Shown here: one piece after another, positions 1 through 7,358 of the stretch
Layout: each line of letters starts with the position of its first letter
How positions within the stretch are numbered: the stretch's first letter is position 1
NCBI GenBank assembly: GCA_946615965.1
Contig: CAMOIC010000024.1
Location: 1-21,680, forward strand
Direction of reading: 5' to 3'
DNA: 21,680 nucleotides
From: UBA3700 sp002372775
GTDB taxonomy: Bacteria; Bacillota; Clostridia; Christensenellales; UBA3700
Program-made: the position numbers and the translations under genes
Notes under the pieces: generated by a model
Databases searched by the model: none
Seen by the model: only the letters and a program-made list of their open reading frames with translations
Told to the model about the DNA's origin: nothing

Positions 1-40
1 ATTCCTCTTAATAGGTTCATGCGCCTCTTTCGAGGATATG

Positions 41-66
41 GACTAGCCCAAAAAACTGGGCTAGTC
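41..66. other. Perfect 10-bp hairpin downstream of the SipW-type gene
   Basis: Positions 41-50 pair perfectly with 57-66 around a 6-nt loop. It lies 36 nt past the stop codon of the minus-strand gene at 102-1091, so it may be its transcript end. Neither strand has a U-tract directly after the stem, so it is not a textbook intrinsic terminator. It could instead be an mRNA-stabilising 3' hairpin. A smaller hairpin (CCTC/GAGG, 24-35) sits beside it. Nothing else is recognisable in bases 1-40. Confidence 0.45.
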
Positions 67-101
67 GATATTAGACGGTTTTAATTTAAATTAGTCTCTA
101 A

Positions 102-1091
102 TTATGCTCTAGTTCCTTTATTGAAAGCGTAGTTAACAGTAAATGAAGAACCAGCTGCTTCTGATTGAGCTTGCCATCCATCAATCCATGTATAGATTAA
201 TACGTTTACAGATTGACCAACAGCAACATCTACTGGAAGAACGTAATCATAAATATAGATATATTGATCTGCTTCTACACCAAACTTAGCTAAGTTTTCT
301 GGGTCAATAGATAATTCTGATGGATGTACGAAATCTGCACCTTGAGTATCTACTGTAGCAGCGTTGTTATAATTGATGTTAGCAAGAACTGTTTCATTTC
401 CGTCAACTCCAGCAGTTAATGTGCCTGCTTTCTTTTCATATGTTGTACCACCAGATCTTTCAGCAGATGTTACGAAAGAAGAATCTTCGTATCCATATGT
501 GTCAGCATAACTATATGCGTTAGATACAGTGTATTGCTTATATGTTTGTCCATCCATAACTTCGAATACTACATAGAATCTTACTGCAGCACAAGCATAG
601 AATGAAGAAACCTTTGTTGTATCTGAACCTGCATTTAAAACTACTGATAGTTTTAATGTGTTAGGATCTTGTTTAGCATTAGAAACCTTTAAAACTTCAG
701 GTTTAACAGGGCCGGTAGTTGCATTATATACATTCTTGCCACTTGTTACTCTAGCTTCAATAAAAGTTGTATTTGTTGAAACATTACCAGATACACCAAC
801 AGTATCATTACTAAATTTTGTGGCAATCTTACCAACTGGTGACCATAGACCAGCATTTAAACCTGTTGAGTTCAATGTAAAAGTATCTGCAGCAGGCCCA
901 ACGACGAAATGGTTAGAACCATCAACAGTAGCTTGTGCGATTGTCCAGTCACCTGCAGCAGCTGTTGTAATTGTAGCTGATGAAGCAACGGCACTTGTTG
1001 AACTTGAGAACCATGCGTATGTTGCTGTAGATAATGCTACTACTACAACTACGATCATAGCGATTGTTGTAATTAATGTGCTTTTTTTCAT
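102..1091 (-). CDS. SipW-dependent-type signal peptide-containing surface protein
   Basis: Secreted protein of 329 residues, probably surface-attached or filament-forming. The N-terminus has a short basic start, a Val-rich hydrophobic core (residues 8-20) and then ATYAWFSSS. The T-x-A-[WF]-F-x-[SD] pattern around residues 24-30 is typical of proteins cleaved by a SipW-like signal peptidase (TasA/camelysin-like and related Clostridia proteins). The remainder is Ser/Thr/Val-rich and probably beta-structured. Near the C-terminus, LIYTWIDGWQAQ (about residues 298-309) resembles the 'I-x-I-W-x-E-G-x-D' element of such families, with D/W replacing the usual E and D positions. An AAGGAG ribosome binding site lies 9 nt before the ATG. 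No sipW or second matrix gene is in the window, so the processing partner must be elsewhere. The exact role (matrix, S-layer-like, adhesin) cannot be decided. Confidence 0.8.
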   Translation of the reverse strand: MKKSTLITTIAMIVVVVVALSTATYAWFSSSTSAVASSATITTAAAGDWTIAQATVDGSNHFVVGPAADTFTLNSTGLNAGLWSPVGKIATKFSNDTVGVSGNVSTNTTFIEARVTSGKNVYNATTGPVKPEVLKVSNAKQDPNTLKLSVVLNAGSDTTKVSSFYACAAVRFYVVFEVMDGQTYKQYTVSNAYSYADTYGYEDSSFVTSAERSGGTTYEKKAGTLTAGVDGNETVLANINYNNAATVDTQGADFVHPSELSIDPENLAKFGVEADQYIYIYDYVLPVDVAVGQSVNVLIYTWIDGWQAQSEAAGSSFTVNYAFNKGTRA

Positions 1092-1270
1092 AATTTTTTG
1101 TCTCCTTTTAAAACTAAAAAATCTTTTTATTTTTTATAGATTCCGAAATATAGAAAAACATTTCTTAACTTTTAGATGCCTTAAAAACAAATAACCGTCT
1201 TAAAATTGTTTATTCTTTTCAATTCTCCTATATTTCCTATCTTGTTAATTGAGATATGTAAGGTACATCC

Positions 1271-2398
1271 TTACTTTTTCTTTCGTGGAGTAGAAACATT
1301 AAGCTTAATAACATTCGCTCCACGTTTCACTTGTCCATTTTTATTACTTGCCTTAGATAAAGTAGCAAATTCTTCCATCGACGTTGTAAGTTGTCCAGCC
1401 CCTAGTGTCTTTGCTAGACGATTTGCTTCTTCTATCTTTTGCTTTTGTAATTCACGTTCTTTTGCTTCTTGCTCTTTTCTAATTCTTGCTTCTTCTGCAA
1501 GTTTTCTCTTCTTCTCTTCTTCCATTTCCTTTCTACGAGCAAGAACAGATGCTGCAAGTCTTACCTTTAATTCTTCCTTTTGAGAAGTAACATCAATAAC
1601 TACTGCCTCATCTTCTTTATCTTCTTTTACTTTTCTATCCTTTACTTTTGGTGCATCTAAGTTAGATACAATAAAGCTCTTCTTTTCACTTTGTTCAATT
1701 GTTGTAGCATCAACAATAAATGAATCTGGCTTTCTTTTTGGTCTAACTAGAGCAGAACCAGCAAATACATCAATACCATTACTCTTAAAGATATCTAGGT
1801 TTGCTTTATTGTTTACATTTCCAACAACAATAGTGATATTGTTTTGAGAAGCAATTCCCTTCATCATAGCAATAAGACCCTTATTTTGATTTGAATAATA
1901 TCTATAATCTAACAAGAAATATGTTGTAGGATATTTAAGCAAGATATCTACTGGCGCCTTATCTACACCTTCTATCATGATAGTAGCTCCAATGTTTGAT
2001 AAGAAGTTTAATCCAGCAATTGCAGCTCTATCTCCAAATTTCTCTAGCTGATAAATATCAAAGCAAAGAATTAAATTTGGTTGCAAAATAGATCCAAGTC
2101 TATGTACATTACCTTCAGACAAAAGCTTTGGAGATACTTTGTACACAAACATTTGGTCGTAATATTTTCTATAGTCATTTTCAAAGTTCTTAAGCGCCAA
2201 GAAATTAAGTGTTACGATTCTGTTAGAATTCTCAGCTGTAGCTACGTATTGCCAAGGATATAAAGAACCAAGCACGTCATCTTCAAGCACTTGCCACACT
2301 TCTAGAAATTGTAATTCATTGTTGTCTTTGTAAAAGGGATTGTAATAATAAGATAGTGATTTCTTTGGAGTTTTAGAAACTTTCTTATCTTTAGCCAT
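1271..2398 (-). CDS. Degenerate EAL-domain-like protein with charged helical C-terminal tail
   Basis: No standard name recognised. Residues about 29-222 follow the order of landmarks in EAL (c-di-GMP phosphodiesterase) domains. LEVW stands where the EAL signature would be. LYPWQYVATAE matches the 'I-x-P-x-x-F-I-x-x-A-E' stretch, VYKVSPKLL matches 'vNlSp-x-l', LILCFDIYQLE matches 'l-x-l-E-i-t-E', YFLLDYRYY matches the 'K-i-D' strand, and GIDVFAGSALVRP matches 'G-x-d-x-x-Q-G-y-x-x-x-x-P'. The acidic metal ligands and the catalytic Lys and Glu are replaced, so enzymatic activity is unlikely; c-di-GMP sensing or a scaffold role is possible. Residues about 273-331 are a strongly charged E/K/R helix, probably coiled coil, and the C-terminus is basic. 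There is no signal peptide or membrane segment, so it should be cytosolic. GAAAGGGG precedes the ATG. It lies between a surface-protein gene and a polysaccharide ligase gene. EAL membership is inferred from pattern, not a search. Confidence 0.6.
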   Translation of the reverse strand: MAKDKKVSKTPKKSLSYYYNPFYKDNNELQFLEVWQVLEDDVLGSLYPWQYVATAENSNRIVTLNFLALKNFENDYRKYYDQMFVYKVSPKLLSEGNVHRLGSILQPNLILCFDIYQLEKFGDRAAIAGLNFLSNIGATIMIEGVDKAPVDILLKYPTTYFLLDYRYYSNQNKGLIAMMKGIASQNNITIVVGNVNNKANLDIFKSNGIDVFAGSALVRPKRKPDSFIVDATTIEQSEKKSFIVSNLDAPKVKDRKVKEDKEDEAVVIDVTSQKEELKVRLAASVLARRKEMEEEKKRKLAEEARIRKEQEAKERELQKQKIEEANRLAKTLGAGQLTTSMEEFATLSKASNKNGQVKRGANVIKLNVSTPRKKK

Positions 2399-2429
2399 AA
2401 TGATTCCCCTTTCAATATTTCGCTAATTT

Positions 2430-2458
2430 AGTTTAGCAATATAATAATAATAAGTCAA
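2430..2458 (-). promoter_or_regulatory. Probable sigma-A promoter of the EAL-like gene
   Basis: Read on the minus strand, TTGACT (2458-2453) is followed after 17 bp by TAAACT (2435-2430). The start would fall near 2423, giving a leader of about 25 nt that contains the GAAAGGGG ribosome binding site. Confidence 0.5.
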
Positions 2459-2507
2459 ATGCGCTCTTATATAAATAAGTCTATTTTAAAGCATATAATA
2501 AGAAATT

Positions 2508-2524
2508 TTTAAGGTTGTTTTAAG
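2508..2524. promoter_or_regulatory. TTTAAG-N5-TTTAAG direct repeat, candidate OmpR-family (CiaR-like) binding site
   Basis: Two exact TTTAAG hexamers (2508-2513 and 2519-2524) are spaced 11 bp start to start, one helical turn. The conserved unit extends to TTTTAAGGTT in both copies (2507-2516, 2518-2527). This spacing is typical of OmpR/PhoB-family response regulators, and the sequence equals the known streptococcal CiaR box. It lies about 50 bp upstream of the -35 of the EAL-like gene and about 250 bp upstream of the ligase start. The regulator itself is not in the window. Confidence 0.4.
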
Positions 2525-2769
2525 GTTAAGAGCCGAAATTTTAGGATACTTTTTGCAAAAAACTCATTACATCTTGGGAAATAACACTTTTATGCATTTT
2601 GGTCAAATTTAAGTTTTTATTAATTTTGTAAAATCTTTTTTACTGCTATTAAGACAATAGGAAAGTATATTTCTAGATATCTTATACATATTTTATCCAT
2701 ATTAATTACTTAATCTTATATATTCAATATTATCTACAATACTTTATATAACTACTATTACTCTATCTA

Positions 2770-2778
2770 TGATATAAT
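2770..2778 (+). promoter_or_regulatory. Extended -10 promoter giving a near-leaderless transcript
   Basis: TGATATAAT (TG-N-TATAAT) ends only 10 nt before the ATG at 2789. There is no good -35, as is usual for extended -10 promoters. Transcription should begin near 2785, leaving about 4 nt of leader and no room for a ribosome binding site. Confidence 0.6.
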
Positions 2779-2788
2779 GTACTAGGTT

Positions 2789-4402
2789 ATGAAAAACGAA
2801 TTCATTTTGGATAGCGAGAGAAAGAAAATCAACATTACCTTAAGCATTTTAAGGTGGTTAATTTTTCTTGTTCCAGTAGCATACATCTTACAGCCAATAG
2901 CGTTTGTTTTTCTTACTGAATACTATGAATCATTTAAACTAAATGTTATATATTTTTATTCGGCACAGCACTTCTATGCCGCATGGACAACAGACTTTAT
3001 GAAATATAGCGCAATCGTGCTTTCATTTCTTATTGTTGTATTTATGGCATTCTTCTTGCCATATAAAGTTAATACAAAACAGCTGAAACTTAATCCAAAA
3101 CAAGATTTAAAAAACCTAGTTAGAAAACACTTAGAGCTTCTTCTATTTGGCTTTATACTTCTGTGGGCCGCTATATCTATAGCGTTTGCATCTGATTCGG
3201 AAATTGCGTATAACGGATTCCCATATGATGAGCATGGTTTTAAGTTCTATCTAATGTATATCCCTCTATTTACTTCAATCTTCTTCTTAAACAATAAGCA
3301 AAAGAGATTGTTATTGGACAGCATTGTCATATTATCTTTAGCGTTTGTTATATACGAATTTGTTTTAGATGTTTGTGGAGTAAAAGTTTTAAACGATAGT
3401 GGCGAGTATGTAAACAATTACCCTGTTTGCTATACATTTAAATGGTGTGCAATATTTAGAAATAGAAATTTCTATGGTTATTTCTTATCTTTTGCAATAA
3501 TAACTCCTGCCGCTTTATTCTTTATCTCTAAGAAAAGAGTTTTGCAAGTTTATTACCTAATTGCTATGGTATTAAACTTGTTTATCTTACTTCTTAATAA
3601 GTGCGATGGTGCGTTCTTGGGAGTTATAGGTGGATTAATATTTATCCTATGCTCATTCTCTATGGCTAAAAAGAAATTTGAGAAAAAGGCTTTAATTCCA
3701 ATTGCTGTATTTTTAGTATTCTATGCGATATTTGAAATATCTGGACTAACATCATATTCAGAATCATTTATAAAAATCTTTAAGGATTTGTTTAAGCTAT
3801 CTAATGCTAATGAGTACACAGATACCGAGATTGATCACCTTGGTTCAAACCGTATTAAACTTTGGAAAGACGCTTTCTATGTAATGAAAGTCTCTCCTCT
3901 ATTTGGTAACGGAATAGATTGCTATCTATCTTATTCTAAGATAATACCTGGAACACTTCAGATTCCTCACAACGAGTATTTGCAAGTTGGACAAAACATG
4001 GGCATTCCTGCAATGCTTGCCTATGTTGCAGCTTTAATCTATATATTTGTTAAGTCTATAATCAACAGAAAGAATTTAACACAAATGCAACTTGTTGCAT
4101 TATCTGCAGGCTTTGCATATTTCATTTCTGCATTCTTTGGCAACTCATGGGCATACATGGTTCCTTATGTATTATTCCTTGTTGCAATGTCACTTGGATA
4201 TCATGTTAGCGATATAGAGTATATGAATGAAGAAGAAAAGAAAGAGTATTATATTAAACTTTTAGAAGATTCCACAAAAGATGGCACGTTTAATATCTCA
4301 AATACACCTCTAAGTGCTAACGCGGTTTCACAAGTTGTTGAGTCAGATAATGTTGCTCCACTAGACAGCACAGGCCCCATAAATGACATCCACAATTCTT
4401 AA
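2789..4402 (+). CDS. O-antigen ligase/polymerase (Wzy/WaaL-like) family membrane protein
   Basis: A polytopic membrane protein of 537 residues with about ten or more hydrophobic segments between residues 18 and 470. Family landmarks are the SNRIKLWKDA motif (Arg355) followed by VSPLFGNGIDCYL (368-380), and HNEYLQVGQNMGIPAM (His394-409). The Arg and the His in the large extracytoplasmic loop are the residues known to matter in WaaL-type ligases. The likely role is joining or polymerising lipid-linked glycans at the outer face of the membrane, for example for cell-wall polysaccharide. In a Gram-positive the substrate is not lipopolysaccharide and cannot be named. A charged cytoplasmic tail of about 65 residues (472-537) ends the protein. 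No glycosyltransferase genes are adjacent. The ATG has no Shine-Dalgarno, and the promoter abuts it, so translation is probably leaderless. No later Met gives a plausible alternative start. Confidence 0.78.
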   Translation: MKNEFILDSERKKINITLSILRWLIFLVPVAYILQPIAFVFLTEYYESFKLNVIYFYSAQHFYAAWTTDFMKYSAIVLSFLIVVFMAFFLPYKVNTKQLKLNPKQDLKNLVRKHLELLLFGFILLWAAISIAFASDSEIAYNGFPYDEHGFKFYLMYIPLFTSIFFLNNKQKRLLLDSIVILSLAFVIYEFVLDVCGVKVLNDSGEYVNNYPVCYTFKWCAIFRNRNFYGYFLSFAIITPAALFFISKKRVLQVYYLIAMVLNLFILLLNKCDGAFLGVIGGLIFILCSFSMAKKKFEKKALIPIAVFLVFYAIFEISGLTSYSESFIKIFKDLFKLSNANEYTDTEIDHLGSNRIKLWKDAFYVMKVSPLFGNGIDCYLSYSKIIPGTLQIPHNEYLQVGQNMGIPAMLAYVAALIYIFVKSIINRKNLTQMQLVALSAGFAYFISAFFGNSWAYMVPYVLFLVAMSLGYHVSDIEYMNEEEKKEYYIKLLEDSTKDGTFNISNTPLSANAVSQVVESDNVAPLDSTGPINDIHNS

Positions 4403-4462
4403 TATAAAATCTTAGATTTTTAGTTTACTTTAATAGATATCAGCATATCCTTGTTATACTTT

Positions 4463-4477
4463 TGTAAAATTTTTACA
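4463..4477. promoter_or_regulatory. 15-bp perfect inverted repeat, possible operator
   Basis: TGTAAAA-T-TTTTACA is symmetric around 4470. It lies about 130 bp upstream of the lipoprotein promoter and 60 bp after the ligase stop. An 11-mer from it (TTTTGTAAAAT) recurs at 2624-2634 upstream of the ligase gene. AT-rich composition makes coincidence quite possible. Confidence 0.25.
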
Positions 4478-4607
4478 GCCCCACTTTCACATTTCTTATG
4501 ATTTTTGCCCTAATTTTCAACGCGTTTTTAACACATTTTTAGATTTATTGGGTAATATAAAAAATATTTGTCTAAAACGCCCAATTTATGGGCTAAAAAA
4601 TAAACTC

Positions 4608-4636
4608 TTGACTTTTAAAAATACCCTTTTTATAAT
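4608..4636 (+). promoter_or_regulatory. Strong sigma-A promoter of the large lipoprotein gene
   Basis: TTGACT (4608-4613), a 17-bp spacer and TATAAT (4631-4636). The start would be near 4643, giving a leader of about 34 nt. An AGGAGG ribosome binding site (4666-4671) is spaced 5 nt from the ATG. Confidence 0.75.
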
Positions 4637-4676
4637 TTTATATATATAAAAGAAAAATATAACTTAGGAGGTTATT

Positions 4677-7208
4677 ATGACAAACAAAAAAATTTGGCTT
4701 AGTATTTTAGCTGTAATTCTTGTAGTTTGTATGTCAGTTGGTATGCTTGTTGCTTGCGGCAAGACAGACGAAGACAATACAAAAACTCCAGAAAAGAAAC
4801 CTGATGAAAAAACTACAGCTTTCGCACAACTAATGACTGGCTTATCAAAGACTTTAAACTCTGCAGCAGCAAGTCTTTCTGACTTATCTGCAGGTGCAAA
4901 AATCGACATTGAACTAAAGAATGGCGAAGAAACAAAGAACTACACTGTTCAAGCTAACGTATCTTTAGATCTTTTAGAAAAGGGTGATACATATTCTGCT
5001 GCAGAAGGCGAAGAATGCAACACAGTTCTAGAAGTTGAAATCTTAGAAGGTGAAACAGTTGTTCTTGGTGTTTACTACTATGACGACGTTCAATCTAAAG
5101 ACGATTTAGTATATGAAGGAAATACTATTTATTTATATGAAAACTTAAAGAAAGGTACTACACCTAATAAATATTATTTCAAAGCTCCATACGTTAAGGA
5201 CGTTCAAAGAGTTAAGTCAGGAGATACAGAAAGTGCTGCAGTAGATTTTACTGAAGCAAAGAAAGGTGTTGATCTTTCAATGGTAAGCTCTATGGCAGGT
5301 CTTATTGAAGGTTTCTTATCAAACGTTAAGCAATCTAAGACTGAAGTATCTTTCGGTTTAGATTTCGATGCTGTTCTTCAATCAGATGAAGTAAAGAAGC
5401 TTTTAGGCGAATCATTCGATCAAAACATCGATGTTTACATGAGCACATTAGGTTTAGATTATTCATGGTCACAAATCAAGTCTTTATTAGGTAAATTATC
5501 TATTAATGCACATGCTACTTTCGATTCTAAGACAAGTGCTTTAACAGGTATTGATTTAACACTAGGTGTTAAGAGTGGCAATATCGAAGTTAACAAGACA
5601 GACAATAACGGTAAGTTATTAAAAGTTGGTATCTCAAACAACTTATCTGCTAAAGTTGCTTTAGATTACACATTAGGCGGCACAATCTTTACATCTAAGT
5701 TAGTTAAGGACAATGATGCTGATACTTATGTATATAAGAAAGATATCTTAAACGTTGGTTTATCTGTAGATTTAGATTTAGGTGAAGCTCTAGCTATTAG
5801 TTTTGATGGTTTACCTATCAAGATTAACGTACCTGCTGGTGAATACACATTACAATTAGGCGTTATGGCTGATCCATTCAGCATTATTGAATATATTAAC
5901 AATGCTGATAATGGTATTTCATTTAAGGGTGTTCGTAACATTATTGACGCTATCACAAAGATCGTTCCTCTATTTGATCAACTTGACATCGAATTATACG
6001 AAAGAGGAGAAAATGGAGCAAGAGGTACAAGCCACTTATCTGCATCTTTAGTTAAGGTATATACAAACGCAGCTGAATATGAAGAAGCTATGGCTACTCC
6101 TATTGATAACGATGGCTATTTAACAGGATCAAGCTCTATTAAGGCTTTCGTTGAAACAGATATCATTACTGGTATCCAAATCCAATCTTCAACAGGTTTA
6201 GATATTGCTGGTATCTTAAATATCGTAACTCCATTAATTGGTGCTGGAGAAGATGCTGAAGTTGACGCTGATACAGCTAAGACATTAGCTTTACTTGAAG
6301 AAATCGGTGGTTACTTACTAGGCGCTTACATTGGTATTAACGATGGTACAGAAGGCGAATATGTTGAAGCTACATTCGATACAGCTAAGACAGCAAAGAA
6401 GATGATCCCATTCTCTAACTACACAGAATTCAAGGGCGCATTCAATGAAGACTATACATACTACACAAAGAATGCAGAATTCAAGACAGGCGTTGATTAC
6501 TATGTAAAGGCTCAAAATGGAACAAAGTTCACAGGAACAACATTTGACAAAGATACAACATATTATACAAAAGAAGCTGATGGCTCATTTAAGACTTCTC
6601 TTGATGAAACACCACAAGCTAATGTAGAGTATTATTATAACCTAGTAGATTCATATGATAAAAACACAGCAGATTATGATGCAAAGACTACATATTATTA
6701 TCAATATGATGAATATACAAAGATTGAAACAACAAACAAGCAAGATGAACATTATGTAGGATCTCCAGTTGCTGGTGTAGATTATTACACTTACAACGAA
6801 GAGACAGATACATATACAGCTGCTGGCACAATCACAAAGTTCACACGTGGTACAGTATATGCTACAAAGGAAATTAAGTATGCTGAAATGGGCAACGAAG
6901 CTAGATTCTTTAACTTCACAAAGCAAACAGACTTAGAAAAATTTGCAGAAGAAACAACATACTATGTTGGACCAGAATTTGGTATTAAGTTAAATGCTTC
7001 ATTAAAGTTAAACGATAACAAGACAGACAAGATTATCGAAGCTACAGTTAAAGGCTTAGACGTTATCGGTTTACCTGCTACATTAACAGTAGGTATCGGC
7101 AACTTAAAGATCACAATGTACGAAGTTAATCCTGACTATGCTATCGGTTCATCTTATAAGCATGCTAACGATTACAACCAAACATTTAACTACACAGCTC
7201 AAGCTTAA
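4677..7208 (+). CDS. Large secreted lipoprotein with inserted YY-rich repeat array
   Basis: 843 residues of unknown function. The signal sequence (residues 1-26) ends in the lipobox LVAC with lipid-modified Cys27, followed by a Glu/Lys/Thr-rich tether (28-47), so the protein is anchored to the outer face of the membrane. The body is probably beta-rich with amphipathic helices. Two regions share a helix-then-strand pattern: about 255-300 (IKSLLGKLSINAHATF, then LTGIDLTLGV) and about 535-555 joined to 766-817 (LLEEIGGYLLGAYIGI, then GIKLNASLKLND and LTVGIGNLKITM). The second is split by a Tyr/Thr-rich repeat array at about 585-765. It has a strong promoter, a strong AGGAGG site and its own terminator, so it is a single-gene unit that is probably well expressed. 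A lipid-binding or envelope-structural role is possible, but no family is recognised with confidence. Confidence 0.7.
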   Translation: MTNKKIWLSILAVILVVCMSVGMLVACGKTDEDNTKTPEKKPDEKTTAFAQLMTGLSKTLNSAAASLSDLSAGAKIDIELKNGEETKNYTVQANVSLDLLEKGDTYSAAEGEECNTVLEVEILEGETVVLGVYYYDDVQSKDDLVYEGNTIYLYENLKKGTTPNKYYFKAPYVKDVQRVKSGDTESAAVDFTEAKKGVDLSMVSSMAGLIEGFLSNVKQSKTEVSFGLDFDAVLQSDEVKKLLGESFDQNIDVYMSTLGLDYSWSQIKSLLGKLSINAHATFDSKTSALTGIDLTLGVKSGNIEVNKTDNNGKLLKVGISNNLSAKVALDYTLGGTIFTSKLVKDNDADTYVYKKDILNVGLSVDLDLGEALAISFDGLPIKINVPAGEYTLQLGVMADPFSIIEYINNADNGISFKGVRNIIDAITKIVPLFDQLDIELYERGENGARGTSHLSASLVKVYTNAAEYEEAMATPIDNDGYLTGSSSIKAFVETDIITGIQIQSSTGLDIAGILNIVTPLIGAGEDAEVDADTAKTLALLEEIGGYLLGAYIGINDGTEGEYVEATFDTAKTAKKMIPFSNYTEFKGAFNEDYTYYTKNAEFKTGVDYYVKAQNGTKFTGTTFDKDTTYYTKEADGSFKTSLDETPQANVEYYYNLVDSYDKNTADYDAKTTYYYQYDEYTKIETTNKQDEHYVGSPVAGVDYYTYNEETDTYTAAGTITKFTRGTVYATKEIKYAEMGNEARFFNFTKQTDLEKFAEETTYYVGPEFGIKLNASLKLNDNKTDKIIEATVKGLDVIGLPATLTVGIGNLKITMYEVNPDYAIGSSYKHANDYNQTFNYTAQA
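6429..6971 (+). repeat. Degenerate tandem protein repeats (YY-rich), about seven units
   Basis: Within the lipoprotein, residues about 585-765 contain units of about 20-30 residues that each open with a [T/V]-x-YY-type motif: YTYYTKN, VDYYVKA, TTYYTKE, VEYYYNL, TTYYYQY, VDYYTYN, TVYATKE and TTYYVGP. Glu/Asp/Lys/Thr-rich linkers separate them. The DNA copies have diverged, so this is an old or selected repeat rather than a recent expansion. Confidence 0.65.
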
Positions 7209-7239
7209 TGTTTAGTATTCGTTAAACAAAAAACACTTA

Positions 7240-7268
7240 GGGTCTCCAAATGGAGGCCCTATTTTGTT
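7240..7268 (+). terminator. Intrinsic terminator of the large lipoprotein gene
   Basis: AGGGTCTCCA (7240-7249) pairs with TGGAGGCCCT (7252-7261) with one wobble pair. The run ATTTTGTT follows, and an A-rich run precedes the stem. Confidence 0.8.
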
Positions 7269-7286
7269 GCCCTATTAAAATATTGT

Positions 7287-7314
7287 TTACTAAATTAATA
7301 AATAAGATATAATA
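7287..7314 (+). promoter_or_regulatory. Probable promoter of leuS-serS
   Basis: TATAAT (7309-7314) has TTTACT (7287-7292) at 16 bp, or TTGTTT (7284-7289) at 19 bp, as -35. The leader would be about 38 nt, too short for a T-box riboswitch. Confidence 0.55.
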
Positions 7315-7358
7315 TATTTATATTAATATTTAAATATTCTTTTAAAGAGGAATCAAAA

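Larger units (their letters stand above)
2399..2788. other. 390-bp AT-rich divergent intergenic region
   Basis: This gap separates the minus-strand EAL-like gene from the plus-strand O-antigen ligase-like gene. It holds a minus-strand promoter near 2430-2458, a TTTAAG direct repeat at 2508-2524 and an extended -10 immediately before the ATG at 2789. The stretch 2530-2760 is very AT-rich, and I see no gene, RNA or convincing terminator in it. Confidence 0.6.

Noticed and set aside
658..1194. Plus-strand open frame of 178 codons opposite the SipW-type gene
   Set aside because: It is antisense to a gene with a clear signal peptide and ribosome binding site, has no start signals of its own and runs through the intergenic region.
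73..1200. 8-bp inverted repeat AGACGGTT (73-80) and AACCGTCT (1193-1200) around the SipW-type gene
   Set aside because: It is short, has no transposase or target duplication, and is likely chance.
1229..1258. AGGAG followed by TTG start of a tiny minus-strand frame between the first two genes
   Set aside because: The spacing of 2 nt is too short for initiation, and the frame is only 13 codons.
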